A stretch of DNA of 64,000 nucleotides from Candidatus Doolittlea endobia (GTDB taxonomy: Bacteria; Pseudomonadota; Gammaproteobacteria; Enterobacterales; Enterobacteriaceae). The translations under genes and the position numbers were made by a program. The notes under the pieces were generated by a model. The model was given only the letters and a program-made list of their open reading frames with translations. It was not told where the DNA came from and did no database searches. Location: NCBI RefSeq assembly GCF_900039485.1, contig NZ_LN999833.1, positions 124,001-188,000 of the forward strand. The letters are read 5' to 3'. Position 1 is the first letter of the stretch, and every line of letters starts with the position of its first letter. Shown here piece after piece: positions 10,404 to 21,044 of this stretch.

Positions 10404-10860
10404 ATGGTTATTCTAAATCTTTGTCGACAAATTGGCGGACGTTATTTCTGGCGACATCTTCTGTTGTGGATAGTCACGATTAGCTTAATCGTAGTTTTTA
10501 TTATCAAGCGGTAGCTAGGATATGTTATACAAACCCGACGCTTACACACATCTTAGCTGGCTAAGTGCCCTGCATTTTGACTTCAGTCAACTAGAACAAC
10601 TGAAAAATGTCTCTCTTTGCTTCACCAACGCAGTTGACTACTGCTATAAGCATAGCGTCATATGTACGGTCCTCCATCGTCTTCTTATTGCCTGGGCTAT
10701 AGCGTTATCCCCATTACTTAAAAGTGAAGCGCGGATGCCGGTACTAGTCAGCCGAATCTTATCAGTGAGCTACGTCGTTTTTATCTACAAGCGTAGTGGT
10801 GTTCGTATTACTCAGCAGAAGAGAATACGTGCTAGTCCGCATGTCAATACCCGACTCTGA
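10404..10860 (+). pseudogene. secM: secM remnant (SecA translational regulator)
   Basis: SecM is a 170-aa exported peptide whose ribosome arrest controls secA translation. An ATG at 10404 opens 36 codons matching the SecM N-terminus and signal sequence (RQIGGRYFWRHLLLW), ending at TAG 10512. In another frame from 10522 come FDFSQLEQL, VDYCYKHSVICTVLHRL and a C-terminus aligning to the arrest motif FxxxxWIxxxxGIRAGP. Here that motif reads KRSGVRITQQKRIRASP: F150, W155, G161 and G165 are replaced, while I156, I162, R163, A164 and P166 remain. Stop plus frameshift plus a broken arrest motif make it non-functional. Confidence 0.87.
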
Positions 10861-10930
10861 GGACCGTAATTTTCCCGTAAATAATTTTTTGGCCGTCCGA
10901 TGGATTGGGCCGTAATGAGAAAAACTAATT

Positions 10931-13636
10931 ATGCTAGCAAAATGTCTTACTAAGATTTTTGGCAGCCGTAACGATCGGATCTTACGCCGTATGAATAGCA
11001 TAGTAAACGCTATCAACCAAATGGAATCGGCAATGGAGAAGTTAAGTAATGAACAGCTTTCTGGCAAAACTTCTGAATTCCGCAACCGTATTGCTCAGGG
11101 AGCGACTGTTGACAGCCTACTGCCGGAAGCATTTGCCGTAGTTCGCGAAGCCAGTAAACGACTATTAGGTATGCGCCATTTCGACGTACAATTAATAGGT
11201 GGCATAATTCTTAACGATCGTTGCATCGCTGAAATGCGTACCGGTGAAGGGAAAACCTTGACTGCTACGCTGCCGGCCTATCTGAACGCCCTAAGCGGAA
11301 AAGGTGTGCATATAGTTACAGTGAACGATTACCTGGCACAGCGCGATGCTGAAAAAAACCGCCCGCTATTTGAGTTCTTAAGGATGAGCATCGGCATCAA
11401 CTTGCCGGGGCTGCCGGCTCAGGACAAACGCACTGCTTATGCCGCCGATATCACCTACGGTACTAATAATGAATACGGCTTTGACTATCTACGTGATAAT
11501 ATGGCGTTTAGCCCGGAAGAGCGGGTGCAACGCAAACTACATTACGCGCTGGTAGATGAGGTGGATTCCATCCTTATCGATGAGGCACGTACCCCGCTTA
11601 TTATCTCCGGTCCGGCGGAGGATAGTTCGGATATGTATCGCCGTATCAATAAGCTCATCCCTCATCTAACTCGTCAAGATAAGGAAGATTCCGAAAGTTT
11701 TCAAGGAGAAGGGCACTTCTCGGTAGATGAGAAGTCTCGTCAGGTAAATCTGACTGAACGCGGTTTGGTGCTAATTGAAGAGCTGCTGGTAAAAGCAGGC
11801 ATTATGGAAGAGGGCGCATCGCTTTATTCGTCGGTCAATATTATGTTGATGTATCATGTGACTGCCGCTTTACGCGCACACGTGCTTTTTGTGCGCGACG
11901 TAGACTATATAGTCAAAGATAATGCAGTAATCATTGTCGACGAGCACACAGGCCGTACCATGCCGGGACGCCGATGGTCGGACGGTCTACACCAGGCAGT
12001 GGAGGCCAAAGAAAATATCACAATACAGAATGAAAATCAGACGCTAGCGTCGATTACTTTTCAAAACTACTTCCGTCTGTATGAAAAGCTGGCTGGTATG
12101 ACTGGTACTGCTAATACTGAAGCGTTTGAGTTTAGTGCCATCTATCAACTCAATACCATTGTGGTACCGACCAATCAGCTCATGATCCGTAAGGATTTAC
12201 CCGATCTGGTTTATATGACGGAAAAAGAAAAAATTGACGCCATCATCAAGGATATTAAAACTTGCATAGAGCGCGGTCAGCCTGTCTTAGTCGGAACGAT
12301 TTCTATTGAAAAATCGGAACTGATTTCTAGCGAGCTGGAAAAAGCGGGTATTGCACATAAGGTGTTAAACGCCAAATTCCACGCCATGGAAGCTGACATC
12401 GTCGCCCAGGCGGGACAGCCGGGAGCGGTTACCATCGCCACCAATATGGCTGGGCGCGGTACCGATATCGTACTAGGCGGCAGCTGGCAAGCGGAAGTCG
12501 CAGCTTTGGAATTTCCTAACAAGCAGAAGATTGCCGCCATCAAGGCGGCCTGGCAGTTGCGCCATGAGATAGTGAAAGCTGCAGGCGGCCTGCATATTAT
12601 TGGCACTGAGCGCCATGAATCGCGCCGTATTGACAATCAGTTGCGCGGCCGCTCTGGTCGCCAAGGGGATGCTGGTTCTTCCCGTTTTTATCTATCAATG
12701 GAAGATGCTTTAATGCGCATTTTTTCCTCTAATCGTGTTTCTGGCATAATGCGAAAGTTCGGTATGCAGCACGGCGAAGCTATCGAACATCACTGGGTCA
12801 CAAAGGCAATTGCCAACGCTCAACGCAAAGTAGAAAATCGAAACTTCGATATTCGTAAGCAATTGCTGGAATACGATGATGTTGCTAATGATCAACGCCG
12901 TGCGATCTATACTCAGCGGAACGAACTACTCGATAAGGAAGATATTAGCGAGACCGTCAAGAGCATTCGCGAAGATGTGCTGAAAACTATTCTCAATAGC
13001 TATATTCCGCCGCAATCTTTAGAAGAGATGTGGGATGTGCCTGGATTGGAGCAGCGCCTTAAGGATGACTTGAATCTGGATATGCCCATCGCGCAATGGC
13101 TAGACGATGAACCTGGCTTGCACGAAGTAACCTTGCGCAAGCGAGTACTAGATCAAACGTTAACCCAATACCGACGTAAAAAAGAGATCCTCGGTAGTGA
13201 TATGATGCGCAATTTTGAGAAAGGCGTCATGCTACAAACGTTAGATTCTTTATGGAAAGAACATCTGGCGGCAATGGACTATCTTCGTCAGGGTATCCAT
13301 TTGCGGGGTTATGCGCAAAAAGATCCGAAACAAGAATACAAACGTGAATCTTTCGCCATGTTTGCCGTTATGCTGGAATCTCTAAAACATGAAGTAATCA
13401 AAACGCTTAGCAAGGTGCAGGTCTGCATGCCAGAAGAAGTTGCAGGGATAGAGCCCCAGCACGAAAAGACTAAGCATCTTGTCAGACAAAAACAGTTAAA
13501 CCATCAGGTGCAGGTGAAAGTATTTACTAACAAGAGCGTAGCAATGTTGCAGAAAGGTCGCAAAGTTGGGCGCAACAATTCCTGTCCATGCAATTCTGGT
13601 AAGAAATTCAAACATTGCCATGGAAAACTGCAGTAA
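10931..13636 (+). CDS. secA: Preprotein translocase ATPase SecA
   Basis: SecA drives post-translational export through SecYEG. The protein is 901 aa, exactly the E. coli length. Walker [11 protein letters not shown], Walker [29 protein letters not shown], the helicase motif [14 protein letters not shown] and [11 protein letters not shown] are intact. The C-terminal zinc knuckle is present as [13 protein letters not shown]. Because the upstream secM is dead, SecM-arrest-based induction of secA cannot operate here. Together with secD, secF and yajC at 57.7-60.9 kb this gives the ancillary Sec machinery. Confidence 0.99.
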   Translation: MLAKCLTKIFGSRNDRILRRMNSIVNAINQMESAMEKLSNEQLSGKTSEFRNRIAQGATVDSLLPEAFAVVREASKRLLGMRHFDVQLIGGIILNDRCIAEMRTGEGKTLTATLPAYLNALSGKGVHIVTVNDYLAQRDAEKNRPLFEFLRMSIGINLPGLPAQDKRTAYAADITYGTNNEYGFDYLRDNMAFSPEERVQRKLHYALVDEVDSILIDEARTPLIISGPAEDSSDMYRRINKLIPHLTRQDKEDSESFQGEGHFSVDEKSRQVNLTERGLVLIEELLVKAGIMEEGASLYSSVNIMLMYHVTAALRAHVLFVRDVDYIVKDNAVIIVDEHTGRTMPGRRWSDGLHQAVEAKENITIQNENQTLASITFQNYFRLYEKLAGMTGTANTEAFEFSAIYQLNTIVVPTNQLMIRKDLPDLVYMTEKEKIDAIIKDIKTCIERGQPVLVGTISIEKSELISSELEKAGIAHKVLNAKFHAMEADIVAQAGQPGAVTIATNMAGRGTDIVLGGSWQAEVAALEFPNKQKIAAIKAAWQLRHEIVKAAGGLHIIGTERHESRRIDNQLRGRSGRQGDAGSSRFYLSMEDALMRIFSSNRVSGIMRKFGMQHGEAIEHHWVTKAIANAQRKVENRNFDIRKQLLEYDDVANDQRRAIYTQRNELLDKEDISETVKSIREDVLKTILNSYIPPQSLEEMWDVPGLEQRLKDDLNLDMPIAQWLDDEPGLHEVTLRKRVLDQTLTQYRRKKEILGSDMMRNFEKGVMLQTLDSLWKEHLAAMDYLRQGIHLRGYAQKDPKQEYKRESFAMFAVMLESLKHEVIKTLSKVQVCMPEEVAGIEPQHEKTKHLVRQKQLNHQVQVKVFTNKSVAMLQKGRKVGRNNSCPCNSGKKFKHCHGKLQ

Positions 13637-13727
13637 TGTTTTATTACCTTAATTCAGCGTGGCGTCAGTGGCGCTGATTTAATGTTCGTTCTAACATGAT
13701 AGTTGTTGTTAAGGAGAAAATGATTGT

Positions 13728-14108
13728 ATGAACAATTCGATTTGTAATTTTAAGCGTAAAAATATGAGTAAAACGGTGGTTTCGCCATTACAATTTACTG
13801 ATTTAGCGGCAGGTAAGGTCAAACTCCTGATTGAAGATGAAGGGAATCCAAATCTAAAATTACGGGTTTACATCACTGATGGCGGCTGTAGCGGCTTTCA
13901 GTGTGGGTTCACCTTTGACGATAAGGTGAACGACGACGACTTTACTATCGAGAAACAAGGAGTTAAACTCGTTGTGGATCACGACAGCCTGAAATATCTC
14001 ACGGGTGGGTCCGTAGACTACAGTGAAGGGCTGGAAGGATCGCGTTTTATCATCAAAAATCTCAATGCCAAAACCACCTGCAGTTGTGGGTCGTCATTCA
14101 GCATCTAA
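13728..14108 (+). CDS. erpA: A-type iron-sulfur cluster insertion protein ErpA
   Basis: ErpA delivers Fe-S clusters to apoproteins. The start at 13728 follows AAGGAG at 13711 and gives 126 aa; an internal ATG at 13764 gives 114 aa, the E. coli length, so the 12-residue N-terminal extension may be real or mis-started. The three cluster ligands are kept: one Cys in GGCSGF and two in [11 protein letters not shown]. Differences from the family are ITDGGC for ITGGGC and FQCGF for FQYGF, the latter adding a fourth Cys near the site. It is not next to secA in E. coli, so the neighbourhood is rearranged. Confidence 0.95.
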   Translation: MNNSICNFKRKNMSKTVVSPLQFTDLAAGKVKLLIEDEGNPNLKLRVYITDGGCSGFQCGFTFDDKVNDDDFTIEKQGVKLVVDHDSLKYLTGGSVDYSEGLEGSRFIIKNLNAKTTCSCGSSFSI

Positions 14109-14294
14109 GAGTACAAAGTTGTGACCCTATCAATACACGAATAGGGATGTCTATCCTTTCCAGATCATAAAAGTAGGCGTATTGGTCTATGTACTTTTGC
14201 ACTGTTGCTGTCTGTCGTTTAGCCCTTGAGTAACACTTTATCCATCTGTGCCGGCGGGCGGCATAATGGACAGGCAATGAAGTCATAGTACTAC

Positions 14295-15173
14295 CTATAG
14301 ATACGCGCCGGAACGCAGCGCCTCAATGCGTCTATCAAGCGGTGGGTGAGACATAAATAGTTCGCTAAAAGCGTTATTGCGACCGTTAATGCAAAACGCC
14401 ATCACGCTTCCGGTTTCCTGGGGCTCATAGCTAATTTTCAGCTTCTGTAACGCTGCAATCATTTTCTCAGGCCCCACTAATTGTGCTGAACCAGCATCAG
14501 CGTGGAATTCACGATAGCGCGAGAACCAAAGTGTGATGATGCTTGCTAATATGCCAAACACCAATTCCAACACCATGGAAACGACAAAAAACACAAGTGG
14601 ATTGCCGTTTTCGTTTTCCTCTTCGTTGCGGTTTGACGATATTAATCCCGCTGCCACCTGCCCTAGGATTCGCGAGATGAAAATGACAAAAGTATTTACC
14701 ACGCCTTGAATAAGAGTCATGGTCACCATATCGCCGCTAGCAATATGACTGATTTCGTGCGCAATCACTGCTTCAGCCTCGTCACGGTTCATATTTTGTA
14801 ATAAACCGGTACTGATGGCCATCAGCGATGAATCACGGCGGGCACCGGTAGCAAAAGCATTCATATCAAGCGCATGATACAAAGCAACCTGTGGCATTGT
14901 AATGTTCACCTTCTGCGCCTGTTTGCGCACGGTATTGAGCAGCCAGCGCTCGGTTTCGTTGCGCGGCTGTTTAATCACTTCGCCTCCAACCGAACGCAGC
15001 GCCATAGATTTTGACATTAACAGCGAAACGAAAGCCCCACTGAAACCAAATAAGCCGGCCATAATCATTAATCCAACTGCACTGGAAGAGTCAATCCTAG
15101 TGAAGTTTAATATAATACCGAACACTACCATTACTGACAGGTTAGTGAGAAGGAAGAGAGCAATACGCATCAT
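14295..15173 (-). CDS. htpX: Membrane zinc metalloprotease HtpX
   Basis: HtpX is an inner-membrane M48 protease that degrades misfolded membrane proteins under stress. The protein is 292 aa (E. coli 293). Two N-terminal hydrophobic segments start [19 protein letters not shown]; the zinc motif is [14 protein letters not shown], with further ligand context [11 protein letters not shown], and two more membrane segments lie between them. GAGGAGCC upstream of the ATG (reverse strand) provides a ribosome site. In E. coli the order is proQ-prc-htpX on one strand. Here prc is reduced to a fragment at about 15.5 kb, leaving HtpX without its neighbour protease. Confidence 0.97.
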   Translation of the reverse strand: MMRIALFLLTNLSVMVVFGIILNFTRIDSSSAVGLMIMAGLFGFSGAFVSLLMSKSMALRSVGGEVIKQPRNETERWLLNTVRKQAQKVNITMPQVALYHALDMNAFATGARRDSSLMAISTGLLQNMNRDEAEAVIAHEISHIASGDMVTMTLIQGVVNTFVIFISRILGQVAAGLISSNRNEEENENGNPLVFFVVSMVLELVFGILASIITLWFSRYREFHADAGSAQLVGPEKMIAALQKLKISYEPQETGSVMAFCINGRNNAFSELFMSHPPLDRRIEALRSGAYL

Positions 15174-15424
15174 AAAACATCAGGCTCCTCTAAAATTATT
15201 ACGCTTAGTGCATAACGTTACTCTAATGTCTCGCAGGCGATTTTCAAGCACTATAAGCCGATAAGTCGCTAAAAAGACATAACTTTACATTTTGTTAAAC
15301 TCACTGAGGAGCGAAACTTCCTAGCTTGAGCATGAGAAAAGCTAGCGCGGTCTTTTTCATCTCCATCACTGGTTTTTACTCTGACGTATCAGCCGCTTGT
15401 TGGAGAAAGGAGATTGGTACATGC

Positions 15425-15565
15425 CTGATATAATTTATGAATCGGCGATAATGTGAACGCGTAAACCACGCGCTGATGCTTCTATGTTTCTTCTCTTTTT
15501 ACAACGCCGGGTCTGATTATCTCGGGTGATATTGTCCTTCTCCATCGCTTCGTCAGCCAATAACG
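15425..15565 (-). pseudogene. prc: prc (tail-specific protease) remnant
   Basis: Between proQ and htpX, where enterobacteria carry the 2-kb prc gene, only a short piece of its N-terminal coding region can be read on the minus strand. NITRDNQ aligns with the E. coli EDITRADQ, and after a frameshift PGVVKREET, a stop, then KHQRVVYAFTLSPIHKL follow the same region. The remaining 650 or so codons, including the protease and PDZ domains, are deleted. From 15174 to 15424 nothing else is recognisable. The match is weak residue by residue but in the right place, order and strand. Confidence 0.6.
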
Positions 15566-15593
15566 TTCCTCCCATAATGGCGAAATATCCGCA

Positions 15594-16271
15594 TTAGAGC
15601 TGCAGGTGTTCTGCGCGTACTATCAAAGCCATCCCGGAAAATAATTGAACACGTATCCATTCTTTTGGAATTTCCATTAGGGTTGCGTCCATGAGATTTT
15701 GTCCCACTTTAACTTTAATAACCTGACCAACTTGCAACGTAGAAATGTCGGTGACAGGTGCGTTTTTTCCGACTGGCGCTACCTTTTTGAGGGTAGACGT
15801 AGAACGTTCTGATTTTAAGCGTGATTTACTGCATGTAACGTTATCACTCCTGGCAGATCTTTTTTTTGCAACGAGACGGTCCAACGTCTCGGTTTTACCA
15901 TTTTCTCGTTTTTTTGTCTGCTGGGCGGTACGCTGAAGCTGAACGCGCGCCTTCGCTTCCTTTAATTGTTTGCGTGCATGTTCAACATGTTGCGTTTCTA
16001 GTTCTCCGCAGAGATGACCGTTGAGATCAACGCGCTGTGTGCCAAGCTTTATCCCGTACAAGTAACGCCAGCTTGAGGTATAAAAACGCAAACCGGAACG
16101 CAATCGTGTCTTGCTGATATTCTTTTCGTCTCGAATCTGTTCAAGAAGGTCCCGAAAAATGCCGATCTTCAGCGGCCTTGCTGCGCCTTTTTCCGTGAAA
16201 CAGAGTGGGAATTGCTTTGCCAGAAAAGCAATCACTTCTTTATTCCTATTCAACTTAGGTTGATTTTCCAT
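15594..16271 (-). CDS. proQ: RNA chaperone ProQ
   Basis: ProQ is a global RNA-binding chaperone of the FinO family. From the ATG at 16271 (MENQPKLN) it is 225 aa (E. coli 232); an upstream ATG at 16283 would add four residues. The N-terminal FinO domain is well kept ([41 protein letters not shown]), then a lysine/arginine/serine-rich linker, then the Tudor-like C-terminal domain ([23 protein letters not shown]). Retention of a global small-RNA-binding protein is unusual against the loss of other regulators nearby. Intact frame. Confidence 0.95.
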   Translation of the reverse strand: MENQPKLNRNKEVIAFLAKQFPLCFTEKGAARPLKIGIFRDLLEQIRDEKNISKTRLRSGLRFYTSSWRYLYGIKLGTQRVDLNGHLCGELETQHVEHARKQLKEAKARVQLQRTAQQTKKRENGKTETLDRLVAKKRSARSDNVTCSKSRLKSERSTSTLKKVAPVGKNAPVTDISTLQVGQVIKVKVGQNLMDATLMEIPKEWIRVQLFSGMALIVRAEHLQL

Positions 16272-17620
16272 AAATTTTTCCAATTTACAATGTGCTTACT
16301 AACCAGTGCAGGCATAAACAGGAAGCATTATAATAAGATCATCGGAAATGCTACGTTATCCGTACATCATTCAAGAGATAATGATAAATTGTCATAGCTT
16401 CCGATCTCTCTTCAGCCTTAATGGCTATCTGTCGTTAGGAGTTAGAACCGGCATAGTTAGTTCTTCTTCTTTAGGCACAAATAAATGGCAAAGACATCTA
16501 TACGCCCTATAGGGTATCATTACAAAATATTCTTTTAAAATGAAAAGATTAATTTTGTTAGCACATCGAATTGTTATTAGGAAAATATTGAGCCCTTCCT
16601 AGTAGGAATGGAAATAAGATAGCTGCGTGAAAAATCACTAACGTTTAATACAGTATTTGGGCTCATAAAGAGTATCATCGAAAAGTTTCATCCCAGATCG
16701 TGATAGAGAAATGAAGGCGCTTTTTGTAAAGCGAGCGCAATTCCTTTCCAAAGTTTAAGTGTCGCAAAACACACTGAACAATATGATAATTTTATAAAGA
16801 TTTTGTCAATTTTTCGATAACAATTTTGCGTTTTTGTAGCAACTTTAAGTAACTTAGAGCGACTGCAGTGCCGTCTGATTGATATACCATATACGTCGAC
16901 GAAGATCATTGGATGATCATACCATCCAATGATCTTGCTACGCATCGTTTTTAAATTCAAATTATGCTTTTCTATCTTCTAAGTATATTTTGTTTACTAC
17001 AACAAACCGTTATAAACGGGACATGCATCAATCATGTAATATGATTGTTGTATTGTGAAGCATTGACGTGTAACGTAGATTTAACTCATATGCAAGACTG
17101 AACTTGTTGTTCGTTTCAGCAATACGGCTTCTTTCTAGGCTACGCTCGAAATCCATTAGGATTGTATTCTTTCGCTAAAGTCGCAAGAGGGCGCATTCCC
17201 GCTGTTGATAACACGACTGACAACCACAACGAGGATCCCGGAAAATACGCATACCTAGCGGTACGCGTTAGCACGTTTAAACTCATACGGCTTTATCTCG
17301 CGCTCGACAATATTAGTGTCTACATTAATAACTACCAGTGTTAAGCTAGACAGATACGCCAGTGCATAGCGTCGACTAAGTGGAGACACAGCTCTGAGTA
17401 AAATTGTGGAAGGACGTCCCTCTGAGATACGCGATGCTCTGAGCGGAGAGGTGATGCGACAGGGCGAATTATATTCTGAGTATTACTCCGGATAACTTTC
17501 AGATTAACTCCAAGCGTTCACCGCGTATCCACACGATCTTTTCTGTAAGTATACCTCTTATTACGTCCACGCACTGATACCGATTGACAGCTTTAAGTAA
17601 AACTTTCCCTCTCGATCGCA
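16272..17620. other. Intergenic region, no recognisable gene
   Basis: About 1.35 kb of AT-rich sequence between proQ and the end of proS. Short openings on both strands (for example 16688-16960 minus and 17162-17344 plus) match nothing known to me and have no convincing ribosome site. A strong perfect inverted repeat lies at 16902-16936. At 17390-17460 the heptamer CTCTGAG occurs three times within about 60 bases. Probably an eroded segment. Confidence 0.5.
16902..16936. repeat. Perfect 14-bp inverted repeat, 7-nt loop
   Basis: The arms AAGATCATTGGATG (16902-16915) and CATCCAATGATCTT (16923-16936) are perfect reverse complements around ATCATAC. The stem is AT-rich with no T-run after it, so it is not a classic intrinsic terminator. 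It stands alone in eroded sequence, and I can assign no function. Confidence 0.85.
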
Positions 17621-19345
17621 TTACTGCGTGGCGGTAATTTCTCTGATGAGAAAGTTAATAATCGTGCTAAGCGGGACTATTTCTTTCTTACCTCTTCGGC
17701 GATTTTTATACTCGATTGCTTCCGCGTCCAGATTTCGATCACTAATCACCAACTGGTGCGGTACACCGATTAGTTCCATATCGGTAAACATAACGCCAGG
17801 ACGCTCCTTGCGGTCATCAAGGAGCACATCAATACTGCGTGCCTGCAACTGCTGATAAAGATCTTCCGCGACTTCTTTTACCCGGAAAGATTTATGCATG
17901 TTTATAGGTAAAATCGCGACGCAGAATGGCGCTAGGGTTTCCGGCCACAGAATACCTTGGTCATCGTGGTTTTGTTCGACAGCGGCTGCCACCACACGAG
18001 TGATACCGATGCCATAACAGCCCATAATCAATTTTTGACCACGGCCATCCTCTCTCTGAACTGTGACTTTCATCGCTTCTGAATATTTAGTACCCAACTG
18101 AAAAAGATGACCCACTTCAATGCCGCGTTTAATTTGAAGTGTACCGTCTCCATCCGGACTTATATCACCATCGACAACCTTGCGCAAATCGGCTACCTGA
18201 GGAAGAGGCAAATTGCGTTCCCAGTTAATCCCGAAAAAATGTTTCCCCTCAGTATTAGCACCGGCGACGAAGTCGCTCATCACCGCCACACTGCGATCAA
18301 TGACTAACGGAAACGGAAGATTGACCGGTCCAAGCGAACCGGAGCTAGCACCTATTGTTAGTCGGATTTCATCTTCGCTGGCGAACGTTAGCGGCGTGGC
18401 AACCTTCTGCAGTTTTTCGGCTTTGACTGTATTAAGCTGATGATCGCCACGGACTATCAAAGCCACAAGTGGATACCCGGTATCTTCACGCGCATGAACC
18501 AGCAACGTCTTAACGGTTTTTTTCACCGATAACGAAAATTGCGCTACCAGCTCGTCGATAGTACAAATATTAGGAGTATCCACCAGGCGCATGTCTTCTC
18601 TCGGCATGGCGCGCACATTGGCAGGAGCAATCGCTTCCGCCAATTCAATATTGGCGGCATAATCTGATGTCGTTGAAAAAACGATATCGTCTTCACCGCT
18701 GCAGGCCAGTACTTGAAACTCATGTGAAGTGCTACCGCCAATGGAACCAGTATCTGCTTGCACTACACGGAATGCCAGGCCCATACGGGTAAAAATAGCA
18801 TTATAAGCTTGGTACATCGCGTCGTAAGTCACCTGCAGCGAAGCCTGGTTGATATGGAAAGAATAAGCGTCTTTCATCATAAACTCTCGCGAACGCATAA
18901 CACCGAAACGTGGTCGAGCTTCGTCACGGAATTTAGTTTGGATCTGATAGAAATTTATCGGCAATTGTTTATAGGAATTAATTTCGTTACGGATAAGGTC
19001 AATTATCACCTCTTCATGCGTCGGACCCAGCACGAAAGGACGTGCGCCGCGGTCGGTAAACCGCAGAAGCTCCGGACCGTATTGTACCCAGCGTCCGCTT
19101 TCCTGCCACAAATCAGCCGGCTGCACTACCGGCATAGCTACTTCAAGCGCACCGGCGTTGTTCATTTCCTCACGCACGATATTTTCTACTTTACGCAGTA
19201 CGCGTAAACCGGTAGGCAACCAACTATAAAGACCTGACGCCAGTTTACGAATCATTCCAGCACGCAACATCAGTTGATGACTGACTACTTCTGTGTCAGT
19301 TGGGATTTCCTTGAGAGTAGAGAGGAGATATTGACTAGCACGCAT
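17621..19345 (-). CDS. proS: Prolyl-tRNA synthetase
   Basis: ProS charges tRNA-Pro. From ATG 19345 ([13 protein letters not shown]) the protein is 574 aa (E. coli 572). Class II motifs are clear: [20 protein letters not shown] (motif 2 region) and [17 protein letters not shown] (motif 3). The editing insertion (roughly residues 220-400) and the C-terminal anticodon-binding domain ([13 protein letters not shown]) are present, so it is the bacterial-type enzyme with editing. A six-residue in-frame extension to 19363 is possible but lacks homology. It stands alone, with neither trmO nor nlpE recognisable beside it as in E. coli. Confidence 0.98.
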   Translation of the reverse strand: MRASQYLLSTLKEIPTDTEVVSHQLMLRAGMIRKLASGLYSWLPTGLRVLRKVENIVREEMNNAGALEVAMPVVQPADLWQESGRWVQYGPELLRFTDRGARPFVLGPTHEEVIIDLIRNEINSYKQLPINFYQIQTKFRDEARPRFGVMRSREFMMKDAYSFHINQASLQVTYDAMYQAYNAIFTRMGLAFRVVQADTGSIGGSTSHEFQVLACSGEDDIVFSTTSDYAANIELAEAIAPANVRAMPREDMRLVDTPNICTIDELVAQFSLSVKKTVKTLLVHAREDTGYPLVALIVRGDHQLNTVKAEKLQKVATPLTFASEDEIRLTIGASSGSLGPVNLPFPLVIDRSVAVMSDFVAGANTEGKHFFGINWERNLPLPQVADLRKVVDGDISPDGDGTLQIKRGIEVGHLFQLGTKYSEAMKVTVQREDGRGQKLIMGCYGIGITRVVAAAVEQNHDDQGILWPETLAPFCVAILPINMHKSFRVKEVAEDLYQQLQARSIDVLLDDRKERPGVMFTDMELIGVPHQLVISDRNLDAEAIEYKNRRRGKKEIVPLSTIINFLIREITATQ

Positions 19346-20279
19346 GTGAGTTAAGTTCCACAAAAGCGACCAACGCTGAAAACGGCCAGCAAGAATCGCT
19401 GACGGTTAAAAGGACAGATAGAAAATTTTGACCAGGAGACGCTATATAGCATCTGAGTCGGCATCAATGGTGATATATGCCGTTTTGACTTACGACAGAC
19501 ATTCAGCATCGTGGCTTAACCTCACACTGGTACCGTTCAACGGTGATAAGAGGGGCAAATTTTGCATTAGCACATCGCCAAAATGTTCACCTTCTCAGCT
19601 AAGCTAAGCACGTTGCATGTAGCTACACGCCTAAGGATGAAAATAACTGCAATAACAGACACCTCTTAAGTAAAGCCTGCCGGTATCGCGCGGGCGCTAG
19701 GCTTAAAGTAGATATCTCCGCGTGCAATGCAACGCCTTATAACGATATCCCTGTTGGATAAACATAAAAGTGATCGAATACGCTCCAACCTTTTGTACGG
19801 AGTCCATAGTATACCATACACTATCTAGCAATCTTCTTGTATATTGTTTCTGAAAACAAATAGTTTTATGAGAAAGACGTTTGATATAAGTACGTAATAT
19901 AAGATTAAATATGCCATTCTACCCGTTGAATGCACTGTTTCTTATTACATCACTGATGAGACTCAAAAAGATTTTATAAACGCACTATGCATCAGCCACG
20001 TTAAAGAGTTGAAGTAGTTTTAATAGTTTTAGCGTCTGTGTACTATTCTGCGAAAGAGCACACTCTCTTATACAATTATAAACATGCAACAACTAACGAG
20101 GATTGTTTTTATGACATACGTATGTTCTTCTACTTCATAGAAAATAACGACTGCAAACTAAGTCTTATGCGGTCGCAATCTAATGCGTATTCGTTGTATT
20201 AAGCTGATAATATTCGATGTAATCGCTATTTGACAGCAGGAGTTCAAGCGACATCTGTAAGTGGTATTTAAATTTAAAA

Positions 20280-20510
20280 ACGTTTTACTGTTTTCACTTT
20301 CGAAGCACTCCGCCAAAATATTGAGATGATGTATTGCCACAAACGGGTTTCTACTGATGTAGCGTCTAATTGACTGCAATCACAGTCTCCTTAAGACCCC
20401 AATTATCATCAAAACTCACCCAGACAACATGAATCAAACACACGATGTGCATCGTGTCATTATCAGTAAATTCAATGAAAGGTGCAATAGTGTTCTCCTG
20501 CAATCACGAT
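20280..20510 (-). pseudogene. Possible fkpB scrap (peptidyl-prolyl isomerase)
   Basis: On the minus strand just after lspA, fragments such as TVIAVN and, in another frame, FVAIHHLNILAE lie in the order expected for the FkpB C-terminus (SITVDFNHP, TVHFDIEVLEI). The resemblance is slight and rests mostly on synteny: lspA is normally followed by fkpB. It could be chance; no functional protein is encoded. Confidence 0.25.
20440..20457. repeat. 18-bp dyad, arms 8 bp
   Basis: ACACGATG and CATCGTGT are perfect reverse complements separated by TG. The size and near-zero spacing resemble a dimeric repressor operator rather than a hairpin. It lies about 100 bases past the lspA stop with no intact gene to control, so it may be a relic. 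Confidence 0.6.
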
Positions 20511-20558
20511 ATTATTAAATGTAGCATAGTGACTATTATTTTACTCTTTCTGTCAGCT

Positions 20559-21044
20559 TTAGCGGCGTGGCAATAAAAAAAACTCCAGTATTGTCAATAC
20601 GGCGCCGATGCAGATGCTTACATCTGCTACGTTGAATGTCGGCCAATGCCAGTGACCGACATAAAAATCGATAAAATCAATTACGACACCGTGTTTCATG
20701 CGGTCAAACAGATTACCCAGCGCTCCACCGATAATCATTGCGTAAGTGATATTAGGTAATTTGGCTCGCTTATCCAAATTATACATCTTGACCAGCAACA
20801 CAACTGTGAACGCGACGGCAATCGCAGAAAACGCCCAACGTTGCCATCCTCCTCTGTCCGCCAAAAAACTGAAAGCAGCGCCTGGATTATGGACGTAAGT
20901 AAAATTGATAAATGAAATCACCGGTACAGTTTCACCAAGAGAGAACTGCATTACGACCCATTGCTTGCTTCCAAAATCCAACACCAAAACCACCAGCGCT
21001 AGCCAAATCCAGCTCAACCCCGTTGACATTATCGTTTTATTCAT
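20559..21044 (-). CDS. lspA: Lipoprotein signal peptidase
   Basis: LspA is the inner-membrane aspartyl protease that cleaves prolipoproteins after lipidation. The ATG at 21044 overlaps the ileS stop by one base (TGATG) and gives 161 aa (E. coli 164). The catalytic aspartates lie in VVIDFIDFY and [11 protein letters not shown], with the conserved [14 protein letters not shown] and [11 protein letters not shown], and four hydrophobic segments. The frame stays open upstream into ileS, but that extension is only overlap. Its likely substrate in this window is NlpD. Co-transcribed with ileS as in E. coli. Confidence 0.97.
   Translation of the reverse strand: MNKTIMSTGLSWIWLALVVLVLDFGSKQWVVMQFSLGETVPVISFINFTYVHNPGAAFSFLADRGGWQRWAFSAIAVAFTVVLLVKMYNLDKRAKLPNITYAMIIGGALGNLFDRMKHGVVIDFIDFYVGHWHWPTFNVADVSICIGAVLTILEFFLLPRR

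Larger units (their letters stand above)
19346..20558. other. Eroded region where fkpB and ispH would be expected
   Basis: About 1.2 kb between proS and lspA. In enterobacteria lspA is followed on the same strand by fkpB and ispH. Here no frame encodes either protein. The only hint is a possible fkpB C-terminal scrap at 20.2-20.5 kb (separate entry), and no IspH motif is found. A near-perfect short palindrome is at 20440-20457. The rest is AT-rich and unassigned. Confidence 0.45.

Noticed and set aside
10522-10860. Possible novel 112-codon protein
   Set aside because: Its sequence aligns in order to the C-terminal two-thirds of SecM, directly before secA; it is a fossil piece.
17390-17460. 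Three copies of CTCTGAG, possible repeat array or RNA gene
   Set aside because: Spacing is irregular, copies are only 7 bases and no CRISPR-like or RNA fold is evident.
18758-19207. 149-codon frame on the plus strand
   Set aside because: Antisense shadow of proS.
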